From: Rhizohabitans arisaemae
GTDB lineage: Bacteria; Actinomycetota; Actinomycetes; Streptosporangiales; Streptosporangiaceae
Direction: 5' to 3'
Length of the DNA stretch: 64,000 bases
Assembly (NCBI RefSeq): GCF_025996515.1
Contig: NZ_BLRH01000034.1
Span: 186,001 to 250,000, forward strand
Shown here: piece by piece, positions 42,938 to 51,142 of the stretch
Numbering within the stretch: the first letter of the stretch is position 1
Layout of the letters: every line of letters begins with the position of its first letter
Notes under the pieces: generated by a model
Databases searched by the model: none
Told to the model about the DNA's origin: nothing
Seen by the model: only the letters and a program-made list of their open reading frames with translations
Made by a program: the position numbers and the translations under genes

Positions 42938-43321
42938 TTAGCCGGTGAACGACTCAGGGCCGAAACGGCCCCATGCGACGAAGGCAGCCAGGGCCAGGTA
43001 GATCAGGTCGAGGGCGATCGTGGACTTCTCGCCACGGCGTAGACGCATGGTGACCGCGCAGGCAAACAGCAGAACAAGTCCGGTGGCGGCCAGCGGCACC
43101 AGGACCGGCGCGATGTCGAGCACCGCGGGCAGAATCAGGCCGACCGCAGCCAGCAGTTCGACGGCGCCGATGGCCTTGAGAGCGCCGGGGCTGAACTCCA
43201 GGACCCACTGTGCAGAGGAGCTCATCGCGGCCAGCTTCTTCTGCGGCACGAACATCTTGAAGCTGCCCGCCAGGCAGACAGCGGCGAGCACTCCGGCGGC
43301 GATCCACAGTGCGACGTTCAT
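42938..43321 (-). CDS. DoxX-like membrane protein (ECF41 regulon)
   Basis: 127 residues with four hydrophobic segments: ALWIAAGVLAAVCLAGSFKM, WVLEFSPGALKAIGAVELLA, VPLAATGLVLLFACAV and LDLIYLALAAFVAWG. This is the DoxX/DoxD-like fold; such proteins are linked to membrane redox or thiol stress. The second of two adjacent ATGs (43321) is best spaced from AGGGAG. A near-perfect ECF41-type promoter lies 35 bp upstream. It is divergent from the AhpD-like gene. Confidence 0.87.
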   Translation of the reverse strand: MNVALWIAAGVLAAVCLAGSFKMFVPQKKLAAMSSSAQWVLEFSPGALKAIGAVELLAAVGLILPAVLDIAPVLVPLAATGLVLLFACAVTMRLRRGEKSTIALDLIYLALAAFVAWGRFGPESFTG

Positions 43322-43355
43322 CATCAACTCCCTGATCGAGGACTTCCGCACCCGA

Positions 43356-43382
43356 GACGAGGCAGCGACTCGGTCTGTGACA
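43356..43382 (-). promoter_or_regulatory. ECF41-type promoter for the DoxX-like gene
   Basis: Minus strand: TGTCACA (43382-43376), 16-bp spacer, CGTC (43359-43356). The published ECF41 target consensus is TGTCACA-N16-CGTC, and this is an exact match. The predicted start site leaves a leader of about 28 bases to ATG 43321. Confidence 0.8.
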
Positions 43383-43426
43383 TGCCCGAACCCAGACAGC
43401 GGAGAGACATGGGGCACACCGCGCCA

Positions 43427-43453
43427 TGTCACAGGCGTGAGGGCCGTCTCGTC
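43427..43453 (+). promoter_or_regulatory. ECF41-type promoter for the AhpD-like gene
   Basis: Plus strand: TGTCACA (43427-43433), 16-bp spacer, CGTC (43450-43453), again an exact match to the ECF41 consensus. The leader to ATG 43493 would be about 34 bases and contains GGAGGAG. Confidence 0.8.
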
Positions 43454-43492
43454 TCGGGGGTGAAGGCATGGACGAATGTGGAGGAGTACACG

Positions 43493-43966
43493 ATGGACGT
43501 GCGATTGAACTACTTCGCCAGCCCGACCGCCGGCAAGGCCCTCAAGTACTTCATGTCGGCCGGCCGGGAGCTGAAGGAATCGCCGCTGTCAGCCACGACG
43601 CAGGAGTTGGTGGCGCTGCGCGTGAGCCAGATCAACGGCTGCGCGGTCTGTATCGACATGCACACCAAGGAAGCCGCCGCGGCCGGCGAGAGCCCGGTAC
43701 GGCTGAACTTGATCGCGGCCTGGCGGGAAGCAACGGTCTTCACCGAGGCTGAACGCGCCGCGCTCGCGTTGGCGGAGCAGGGGACCCGGGTCGCGGACGC
43801 GGCCACCGGGGTCAGCGACGAGGTGTGGGCGCGTGCCGCCCAGCACTATGACGAGGAGCAGCTCACGGCCCTCGTGCTGCTGGTCTCGTTCATGAACACG
43901 GCGAACCGGCTGAACATCATCACCCGGCAGTCGGCCGGCGACTACCAGGCCGGCCGGTTCCACTGA
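43493..43966 (+). CDS. AhpD-like carboxymuconolactone decarboxylase family protein
   Basis: 157 residues. The redox motif C-x-x-C is NGCAVCIDMHTKEA, with the conserved histidine three residues later. The rest (TEAERAALALAEQGT, LVLLVSFMNTANRLNI) is the all-helical AhpD fold. Proteins of this type are the classic targets of ECF41 sigma factors and probably reduce peroxides or react with electrophiles. GGAGGAG precedes ATG 43493. The sigma factor gene follows 178 bp downstream. Confidence 0.92.
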   Translation: MDVRLNYFASPTAGKALKYFMSAGRELKESPLSATTQELVALRVSQINGCAVCIDMHTKEAAAAGESPVRLNLIAAWREATVFTEAERAALALAEQGTRVADAATGVSDEVWARAAQHYDEEQLTALVLLVSFMNTANRLNIITRQSAGDYQAGRFH

Positions 43967-44143
43967 ACCGCCATCGCACCCTGGCCCGGGCCAGGCCCGC
44001 CGGGGCCAGGACGCCGTGGTCAAGCCGGGAAGAGCAGTCGCGGTGCGAGCGTTGTTCGCTCCGCCAACACATCGGATGATCTTCGAAGAGTGCTTCGCCG
44101 GCGCGAGTCCGGCCAAGCACACAGACCGCAAGGGGGAGACGGC

Positions 44144-45067
44144 GTGGGCAAGGTCGAAGAGTTTGAGGAGCTGCGGCCGCTGCTGTTCTCGATCGCGTAC
44201 CGGATCCTGGGCGGCGTGGGCGAGGCGGAGGACGCGGTGCAGGAGACCTGGCTCCGCTACGACGCCTCGACCACCCGGCCCGTGTCGGCCAAGGCGTTCC
44301 TGTCCGCCACGGTGACCCGGATCGCGATCGACGTGCTGCGCTCCGCCCGGGTGCGGCGCGAGGAGTACGTCGGACCGTGGCTGCCCGAGCCCCTGCTGGA
44401 CGATCCGTACGAGGACCCGGCCCGCGCGGCGGAGCTGGCCGACTCGGTATCCATGGCGGCGCTGCTGCTCCTGGAGCGGCTCAGCCCGCTTGAGCGGTCG
44501 GTGTTCGTACTTCGGGAGGTCTTCGCCTTCGGCTTCGACGAGATCGCCGCCGCGGTGGGGCGCTCGGAAGCGGCGTGCCGACAGCTGCTCGTACGGGCGC
44601 GTCGGCACATGAACGAGGGACGGCCCCGGTTCGAAGCGGACCGCAAGAAGCGGCAGGAGCTGGCGAGGCGGTTCTTCGTGGCGCTGGCGCAGGGTGACGT
44701 GGACGGGCTGCAGAGTCTGCTGTCTGCCGACGTCCAGCTCGTCGGGGACGGCGGTGGCAAGGCCCCGCAGCTGGCCAGGGCCGTCGTCGGTGCTGAGAAC
44801 GTGGCCAGGCTGCTCGCCACCGTCTACCCGCTGATGGCGCGGGTCGACATCACGTTCGAACCGCACGAGGTCAACGGCCAGCCGGGCGCGCTCTTCCGCG
44901 ACCGCGGCGGCAAGGTCCTCCACATCATCTCCCTCGACGTGCTCGACGGGCAGATCCAGACCATCCGCTCGGTCATCAACCCCGACAAACTCGGCCACCT
45001 CGGCCCGGTCGCCGACGCCTGGGCCGTCGACCGGGAAGTGAAGCAGACCCGCAAACGGACGCGGTGA
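44144..45067 (+). CDS. ECF41-family sigma factor with SnoaL-like C-terminal domain
   Basis: 307 residues. Sigma region 2 is PLLFSIAYRILGGVGEAEDA, then VQETWLRYDA. Region 4 is LLLERLSPLERSVFVLREVF, then FDEIAAAVGRSEAACRQLLVRARRHM. The C-terminal NTF2/SnoaL-like domain (about 190-300) carries the ECF41 signatures DGGGKAPQLARAVVGAENVA and INPDKLGHL. No anti-sigma gene is adjacent, as expected, because the C-terminal domain itself modulates activity. GTG 44144 follows AAGGGGGAG. No TGTCACA-type promoter was found in front of it. Confidence 0.94.
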   Translation: MGKVEEFEELRPLLFSIAYRILGGVGEAEDAVQETWLRYDASTTRPVSAKAFLSATVTRIAIDVLRSARVRREEYVGPWLPEPLLDDPYEDPARAAELADSVSMAALLLLERLSPLERSVFVLREVFAFGFDEIAAAVGRSEAACRQLLVRARRHMNEGRPRFEADRKKRQELARRFFVALAQGDVDGLQSLLSADVQLVGDGGGKAPQLARAVVGAENVARLLATVYPLMARVDITFEPHEVNGQPGALFRDRGGKVLHIISLDVLDGQIQTIRSVINPDKLGHLGPVADAWAVDREVKQTRKRTR

Positions 45068-45328
45068 CCTCCCGACCAGCCTGACGGGGAGGACCGGACG
45101 CTTCAGAGCCGTCGCAGTCCAATACGGAGAGACGGTAGGAACGGGCTATGAAGCCGGTGTCGATGTCAGGAGCTTTGACAGGCGCCGATCCAGACCGTGT
45201 CGCGTTGAGGCATCAACAGTTGGTTCTCACAAACGAACGATTTTTTACATCCCACCGCCCGGCTCACCCTCGGCTCAGAAGGCGGGGATCGAAAGTCACG
45301 CCAAGACCGGCGGGTTGAGCTCCTTGGC
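45068..45328. other. Gap before Tn3-type transposase with a strong inverted repeat
   Basis: CGAAAGTCACGCCAAG (45290-45305) and CTTGGCGTGACTTTCG (45323-45338) form perfect 16-bp arms with a 17-base loop. The right arm overlaps the possible GTG start of the transposase. An imperfect copy of the right arm recurs at 52164-52180. The sequence around 45230-45255 is AT-rich (ACGATTTTTTACATC). Confidence 0.5.
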
Positions 45329-45338
45329 GTGACTTTCG
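45290..45338. repeat. 16-bp inverted repeat, candidate transposon end
   Basis: The left arm begins after GGGGAT, resembling the GGGG start of many Tn3-family terminal repeats. A related sequence, CTTGGCGTGACTCTTCG at 52164-52180, lies in the orientation expected for an opposite end 6.9 kb away. Whether it is a terminal repeat or a transcription hairpin cannot be settled from sequence alone. Confidence 0.45.
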
Positions 45339-45343
45339 TCCCA

Positions 45344-47416
45344 ATGGAGAGGGCTATGCGGAAGGTTGAGCGGGCGATCGAGGCCGAGGCCAAGAAGGTG
45401 CACCGCAAGACCGAGAAGCTGTTCTCGATCGCCGAGGCGTCGCTGCGCCGGCCGGAGGGCACGGTCCGGCAGGTGGTGTTCCCCGCGGTGCCGGGCGGGG
45501 AGGCGACGTTGAAGGCGCTGGTGGCCGAGGCGAAAGCGGACGCCAAGACGTTCAAGGCCCAGGTGCGGACCGTGCTGACCAGTTCGTATTCGTCCTACTA
45601 CCGGCGGATGCTGCCCAAGCTGCTGGCGGCGATCGAGTTCAAGTGCAACAACACCGCCTATCGGCCGGTGATGGACGCCGTGGACCTGCTGCAGCACTAC
45701 GCCGACGTCCCGAACTCGACCAGGCACTACGACGCCTCGGAGAACGTCCCGATCGAGGGCGTGGTTCCGGACGGCTGGCTGGAAGCGGTGGTTGATGAGA
45801 ACGGGGTCATCGAGCGGGCCTCCTACGAGCTGTGCGTGATCGTGTCGCTGAAGGACGCGCTGCGCCGCCGTGAGATCTACGTCGCCGGCGCCCGCCGCTG
45901 GCGCAACCCCGAGGAAGATCTCCCGGCCGATTTCGAGGACAACCGCGATGTGCACTACGAGGACCTGCGCCAGCCACTGGATGCCACGGTGTTCATCGAG
46001 ACGCTGAAGGGGGCGATGCGCGCGGCGATGGCGGCGTGCGGGGAAGCGGTGGCCAGGAACAGGTCCGGCGGGACGAAGGTGAAGACGCACCGTGGTGAGC
46101 CGCGCTGGCAGATCCCGGACCTGGGCAAGGTTACGGTCCCGGAGAACCTGCGAGCGCTGCATACCGAGGTCGCCGCCCGCTGGGGGATCATCGACTTGCT
46201 GGACTTCCTGGAGGAGTCGGACTTCGTCACCGACTTCACCGACGCCTTCACCACGGTCGCCACCAGGGAGGCGACCCCGCGCGAGGTGATCCGCAAACGG
46301 CTGCTGCTGGTGCTGTACGCGCTCGGCACGAACGTGGGGATCAAACGGGTCGCCGACGGCGGCCGCCACGGCGAGAGCGAGGCGGCGCTGCGTGCTACCC
46401 GGCACCTGTTCGTCAACCGTGACAACCTGCGCAAGGCGATCGCGACCCTGGTGAACGCCACCTTGCGGATGCGGGATCCGCTGTGGTGGGGCAACGGCAC
46501 CGCGTGCGCCAGTGACTCGAAGAAGTTCGGGTCGTGGTCGTCGAACCTGATGACCGAATACCACGCCCGGTACGGCGGGCCCGGCGTCATGATCTACTGG
46601 CACGTCGACCGGAAATCGGTGTGCGTCTACTCCCAGCTGCGGTCCTGCAACGCCTCTGAGGTCGCCGCGATGATGGAGGGCGTGCTGCGGCACTGCACCG
46701 ACGCCACCATCGATCGCCAGTACACCGATAGTCATGGCCAATCCGTGGTCGGGTTCGCGTTCTCCTACTTGCTAGGGTTCAGGCTGCTGCCACGGATGAA
46801 GAGGATCGCCCACCAGAAGCTGGTCAAGGCCGATGCCGACGACCTGGTCCCGTCCAGCCTGACCGGCATGGTGTCCGACAAGCCGATCGACTGGAAGATC
46901 ATCACCCAGCAGTACGACCAGATGGTCAAGTACGCCACCGCTCTGCGGCTGGGGACGGCTGAGGCCGAGCAGGTGCTGCGCCGCTTCACCCGCGGCGGCC
47001 CCAAACACCCCACCTACAAGGCCATCGAGGAACTCGGCAAGGCGGTCAAGAGCATCTTCGTCGCCGAATACGTCGCCTCCCAAGAGCTGCGCCGGGAGAT
47101 CCACGAGGGCCTGCAGGTTGTGGAGAACTGGAATTCGGCCAACACCGACCTGTTCTACGGCAGCGCCGGCACCCTGCCCGGCAGCGACAAGGAGCATCAG
47201 GAGGTCTCCATGCTCAGCCTGCACTTGCTGCAGTCCGCGCTGGTGTTCATCAACACCCTGCTGGTCCAGTCCGTCCTGAAGGACCCCGCCTGGCAGCAGA
47301 GGATGACCGACGCTGACAGGCGAGGCCTGTCCCCGTTGTTCTGGTCCAACGCCAATCTCTACGGTCGGATCGACATCGACATGGACCGCCGCCTCGACCT
47401 CGGCCTGGCCGCCTGA
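45344..47416 (+). pseudogene. tnpA: Tn3-family transposase lacking its N-terminal domain
   Basis: About 690 residues against roughly 1000 for full Tn3 transposases. All three catalytic acidic residues are present in context: D in CASDSKKFGSW, D in QYTDSHGQSVV and E in HQEVSMLSLHLLQ. The C-terminus (ALFWSN-type LSPLFWSNANLYG, ending DMDRRLDLGLAA) is complete. The N-terminal DNA-binding region (DUF4158) is missing: the frame begins at LFSIAEASLRRPEGTVRQVV, which normally lies some 300 residues in. GTG 45329, ATG 45344 and ATG 45356 are possible starts. It is unlikely to transpose on its own. Confidence 0.85.
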
Positions 47417-47441
47417 CACCGCCCCGTCGTCTTGGCCAGGA

Positions 47442-47545
47442 TCAGCCAGTGGGCTGGTCGACCAGCTCGATCTCGATGGCCAGGGCGCCGAGGGCCTCCT
47501 TCTCGGGGCCGTAGATGCGGCGGATGTTGGCCCGCGAGGAGGATC
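47442..47545 (-). pseudogene. Unidentified C-terminal coding remnant
   Basis: The minus strand reads RANIRRIYGPEKEALGALAI, then EIELVDQPTG and a stop at 47442. It looks like the end of a real protein, but only about 30 residues remain and the family is not recognised. It follows the transposase immediately. Confidence 0.25.
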
Positions 47546-47594
47546 GGACCGGATTTTGCGGTAGCCCGGCGGGGGTGACGACGGTTCGTCGCTC

Positions 47595-48266
47595 GTGGAT
47601 ACGAATCCGTCGATCAATGAATCTGGCCTTATGCTCGCGATGGAGCAGAATCTTGCCGAGCACGCCTGCCACCTGCACCGGAACCTGGAAAGCGCGTCCG
47701 TCACCGAGACCGGCGACCTGCTGATCGCCGACAGCGGCCTGGGCGACGACACCTTCAACATCGTCGCGGCGGCCCGCTTCACCCCGGCCACCGTCCAGGC
47801 CCGCATCGCGGAAACCGCCCGCACCCTGGCTGCCACCGGCCGCCCCTTCTCCTGGTGGGTGGGCCCCGCCTCCGCACCGGCCGACCTTGCCGAGCACCTC
47901 AAGGCCGCCGGGCTCGAAGCCTCGGAGACCGAGACGGGCATGTGGAAGGACCTACGCGCGCCCCTCCCCGAGGCGCACGCCGACGGCCTGGACATCCGCC
48001 TGGCAACCACCCCCGCCCAGCTCGCCGACTACGCCACGGTCCTGGCTGCGAACTGGACCCCGCCCGCCGCCACCGTGCGCCGATTCTTCGCCGACACCGC
48101 CCCATGGGCGCTCGCCGCCGACTGCCCCGCCCGGTACCTGGTCGGCTACGTCGAGGAGCGTCCCGTCTGCTCGGCCGAGGTCTTCCTGTACGCAGGCGTC
48201 GCCGGGATCTACAACATCGCCACTCTCGCCGCCGCCCGCCGCCGCGGCTATGGCGGCGCCATCACC
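47595..48266 (+). pseudogene. GNAT acetyltransferase, 5' part of a split gene
   Basis: About 224 residues of a GNAT protein: [60 protein letters not shown], then the acetyl-CoA loop region [24 protein letters not shown]. The family sequence stops at codon ACC (48264-48266), and unrelated residues follow to a stop at 48362. The missing end is found at 50002-50142 in the same orientation. Start ATG 47595 or 47631/47640 are possible; the upstream GTG/ATG choice is not certain. Confidence 0.8.
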
Positions 48267-48655
48267 CCGGCTGATTATGTTCGCGACAACGAACCGCGTT
48301 TGCTCGCCAGTTTCGACCGCGATCTTGGGCCTGGAGTCGGGTCCGTTGTTCGTGAGAGCTGACCGCACTCACCGGCCCGAGGTCATTCGCACCGAGGAGG
48401 GGCGGGGCGGCGGCGCAGTGTCGGCGGCCATCCGGATCTGGCCGCTGGCGGCAAGGAAGAAGGCGCTATGACCATCACAGCGTGTGACCAGATTCGCTAG
48501 CCGACGCGCTGCCACCCTGCCCCGATCGCCGAATCCGGCGTCGGTTGAGGCGCAGACCCCTGATGTTGGTCCCGAGCGCGGATCGGCAGTTATGGGCGGC
48601 GGGCGGCGCTGACGATCAGCTTTGGATAGTGCGGGTATACCGCCGGACGGGGATC

Positions 48656-49582
48656 TCAGTCGATCGGCTCGCGATGCATCCACTCGACGAGATCGTCGGA
48701 CGCGAGCGCCCGCACGCGCGCGGCGTACCGGGCGAGGTCGGCGTCGTCGAGGAGGTCGCGCCACTGGCCGCTCGTGCCGCGGCTGAAGAACGCGACGGGA
48801 TCGATCCAGTGCTCCGGACCGCCGGCGGGGACGGTCGTGTCGGCCCTGCTGCGCATCGACTCGAACGTCGCCGCCTGGACCAGGCGGGGCCATCGGTGCT
48901 CGTCGACGTCGATGCCGAGGCGCGCGGCCATCTGCCGCATCTGCCCCTCCAGGTCGGCCCTTAGGTCGTCGTAGTGCAAGTACACGACGTCGAGATCGTC
49001 GGCGGCGTCCCGGAACGTCTGCAGGTGCTCTACAGTGCGCCGCAGCGACGACCCGACCTGCGTCGATGGCGTCTCGTCGTCGACCCACTGCCAGAAGCGG
49101 TCCCGCTCGCCGTCGGGGCGCGGCCGCGGTGGCCGCAATGGTCCGAGCTCGATACCGTCGATCGCGGCCGCCCGTTTGCGTTGGCTGAGGAACGCGCCGA
49201 TGTCGGTGTTGTCGATATGGCGGTCGATCGACAGCCCCACGTCGCGCGGGTCCCGCCCGACGCAGATGTACGTGACCGTCGGATCGTTGGGTATCCCGTC
49301 GAGCGGCGTGTGGGTCTTGATGAACCGGCGGTGCGTCTGGGCTTCCAGGTCCGCGAACACGTCTGTGCGGGCGCGAGTCACCATGTCGATCCACGGCGAG
49401 AGCGTGTCCAACGGGAGCGGGAGCTCCGGTTCCTGCAGTATGAGCAGGGCGCAGATCATCTGCGTCCACGTCGTCCCGCACTTTGGCGGGGTGCTGATGA
49501 TGATGTCGCCGGGGCGGAGCTCGAAGCCGTCCCAGCGGTTGCTGTCGTACATGCTCGTCTCGTAGCGGCGCACGGCCGTCAT
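48656..49582 (-). CDS. PAPS-dependent sulfotransferase
   Basis: 308 residues from ATG 49582. The 5'-phosphosulfate loop is STPPKCGTTW (P33-W39), the catalytic histidine is H91 in FIKTHTPLDG, and the 3'-phosphate site is ICVGRDPRDVGLSIDRH (R110, S118). C-terminal FFSRGTSGQWRDLL matches the RKGxxGDW-type PAPS motif. It is a cytosolic SULT-like enzyme transferring sulfate to a hydroxyl group, often on secondary metabolites. ATG 49633 is an alternative start. It sits as cargo inside the insertion in the GNAT gene, oriented against it. Confidence 0.9.
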   Translation of the reverse strand: MTAVRRYETSMYDSNRWDGFELRPGDIIISTPPKCGTTWTQMICALLILQEPELPLPLDTLSPWIDMVTRARTDVFADLEAQTHRRFIKTHTPLDGIPNDPTVTYICVGRDPRDVGLSIDRHIDNTDIGAFLSQRKRAAAIDGIELGPLRPPRPRPDGERDRFWQWVDDETPSTQVGSSLRRTVEHLQTFRDAADDLDVVYLHYDDLRADLEGQMRQMAARLGIDVDEHRWPRLVQAATFESMRSRADTTVPAGGPEHWIDPVAFFSRGTSGQWRDLLDDADLARYAARVRALASDDLVEWMHREPID

Positions 49583-49799
49583 CCTTGCAGCGGATCCGAT
49601 CCCGTGAGGCCCAGATGATTCACCGCACGACATCCTGCCGAGGGCTCAAGACTGAGGTTCCGAAGGGCGTCGCGCAACAGTACGTAGCGCAGCACCCGCC
49701 CATAATGTCCGATCTCGAACACTCCGCGAGGGCATCATGAAGGCCAGAGGATGAGCGCCGAACGGCGGCTACGCGCGTCTACCTTGGACGCCAATCACG

Positions 49800-49931
49800 C
49801 TAGGTAATCGCGTTGCCGCCACCGGGCAACTCGGTATGGCCGCTCCCGGACAGATCCGGCTGGCCGTCGTGAGCCCAGGTCAGCGGTCCATTGCCGCCTG
49901 CCGTCAGGGTGCGGTCAGAACTGGCAAACAT
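49800..49931 (-). other. Possible 43-codon ORF near insertion end
   Basis: ATG 49931 opens a frame reading [20 protein letters not shown], then HDGQPDLSGSGHTELPGGGN and a TAG at 49800. The composition looks protein-like, but there is no clear ribosome site and no known family. Confidence 0.2.
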
Positions 49932-50001
49932 CAACTTCGCTGAAGCTCGGGGTGCGGTCGCCACTCACGAACAAGTGCGGTCGGTAGTTGCAAGCAAAAC
50001 C

Positions 50002-50142
50002 ACCCTGGCCACCCTGCACACCGCCCGCGACGCGGGTTATGAGACCGCGGTGCTACAGGCATCCGCCGACGGCGAACCCGTCTACCGCCGCCTCGGCTTC
50101 ACCGCCTGCGGCCAGTTCACCGAGTACGCCATCACCCCCTGA
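50002..50142 (+). pseudogene. GNAT acetyltransferase, 3' part of the split gene
   Basis: 47 residues, [20 protein letters not shown], then [23 protein letters not shown]: the last helix and strand of a GNAT fold (VYRRLGF is the typical motif B region). It completes the 5' part ending at 48266 in the same strand. On its own it has no start for expression as an enzyme. Confidence 0.8.
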
Positions 50143-50336
50143 TCCGTAACAGCAACCACCCATCCCCTCAACCGACGATCCGTGGGTGTGTGAACTGCCC
50201 GTCGCCCATCCGGGAGGGCACAGAGCCCGGTGGCGGCCGCGCCCTCACGCCACAGCGTGAAATGCAGATGGTGGAGGCGGCCTGTCGCGTTCTCGGCTCG
50301 GGCTGGAGGCGGGAGCCCCGGCGTTCGTCTAGCGAC
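50143..50336. other. Short spacer between the GNAT 3' part and the res-like region
   Basis: No gene or distinct signal is seen apart from GC-rich sequence with CACGCCACAGCGTG (50249-50262), a short hairpin. Confidence 0.3.
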
Positions 50337-50453
50337 CGTTTGACGAACGGCCGGGTGCCTGCCAGAGATGCCGCCGTGTCCGGTTCCAGTGTTCATTTTG
50401 GCGTTCATTCACCAGTACAGTTCATCTATCCGACGCCCGACGTTTGATGAACG
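50337..50453. repeat. res-like repeats upstream of serine resolvase
   Basis: CGTTTGACGAACG (50337-50349) and CGTTTGATGAACG (50441-50453) are near-identical palindromic 13-mers. TTCAT half-sites (at about 50393, 50405 and 50421) lie between. Serine resolvases act at such multi-subsite res loci, usually just upstream of their gene. Confidence 0.55.
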
Positions 50454-50467
50454 AAAGGCGGGCCGCC

Positions 50468-51040
50468 GTGGCGCTCATCGGCCTCGTCCGGGTCAGCACC
50501 GACAAGCAGAAGACCAGGCGGCAGCACGACGCCCTCGACCCCATCTGCCTGAAAGTCTTCGAGGAGAAGATCAGCGGCAAGCTCAAGACCGACGACCGGC
50601 CCGCGCTGCTGGCCGCGCTGTCGCACATCCGCGACGGCGACCTGCTCGCCGTCCAGGAAGTCGACCGGCTCGGCCGCAACCTCCTGGAAGGGCTGATCGT
50701 ACTGAGCGACCTGTTCGAGCGCGGCATCGGCGTCAAGGTGCTGGAGGGCATCGCGGCCGGCGAGCACACCGAACGCTCCCTCATCCTCGACCTGGCCCTC
50801 GCCCTAGCCGAAGACCGCCGCCGCGACATCGTCCGCAAGACCAAAGACGGCCTCGAAGCCGCCCGCCGCCGAGGCCGCGTCGGCGGCCGCCGCCCCGTGG
50901 TCGACGACGACAAACGCGCCGCCATCCTCGCCCGCCGCCAGCGCGGCGAATCCATCCGCACCATCGCCGCCGGCGTCAAGGTCTCCGTCGGCGTCGTCCA
51001 CAAGACCCTGACCGCCGCCCAAGCGGAACAGCACCCGTAG
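50468..51040 (+). CDS. tnpR: Serine recombinase (Tn3-type resolvase)
   Basis: 190 residues. The catalytic serine is S10 in LIGLVRVSTDKQKTRRQHDA. The rest of the resolvase core is present: LLAVQEVDRLGRNLLEGLIV, IAAGEHTERSLILDLALALA, and the C-terminal helix-turn-helix GESIRTIAAGVKVSVGVVHK. GTG 50468 is preferred because GAAAGG lies upstream and it gives the standard M-x-L-I-G start; ATG 50447 is an alternative overlapping the palindrome. Probably the resolvase of the Tn3-like element whose transposase lies at 45344. Confidence 0.92.
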   Translation: MALIGLVRVSTDKQKTRRQHDALDPICLKVFEEKISGKLKTDDRPALLAALSHIRDGDLLAVQEVDRLGRNLLEGLIVLSDLFERGIGVKVLEGIAAGEHTERSLILDLALALAEDRRRDIVRKTKDGLEAARRRGRVGGRRPVVDDDKRAAILARRQRGESIRTIAAGVKVSVGVVHKTLTAAQAEQHP

Positions 51041-51142
51041 ACACCCACCGCCACCTCGGCGAGCCATTCAACTACCCAACGCTACTTTGGGGCTGAGGTC
51101 AGCTTCGGGAGCAGGACGCCTGACGGCGGGGTCGGCCGGCGG

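Larger units (their letters stand above)
48267..50001. mobile_element. 1.7-kb insertion splitting the GNAT gene
   Basis: The two GNAT halves join perfectly if this segment is removed (GAIT plus [16 protein letters not shown]), so it is an insertion. Near its ends, GTTGTTCGTGAGAGCTGACC at 48345 and GTGCGGTCGCCACTCACGAA at 49952 belong to 24-bp imperfect inverted repeats matching at 20 of 24 positions (48345-48368 and 49952-49975). GTGCGGTC occurs three times near the right end (49909, 49952, 49975). No transposase is encoded inside; the only intact gene is a sulfotransferase. It is probably a non-autonomous element or the relic of a larger one. Confidence 0.6.
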
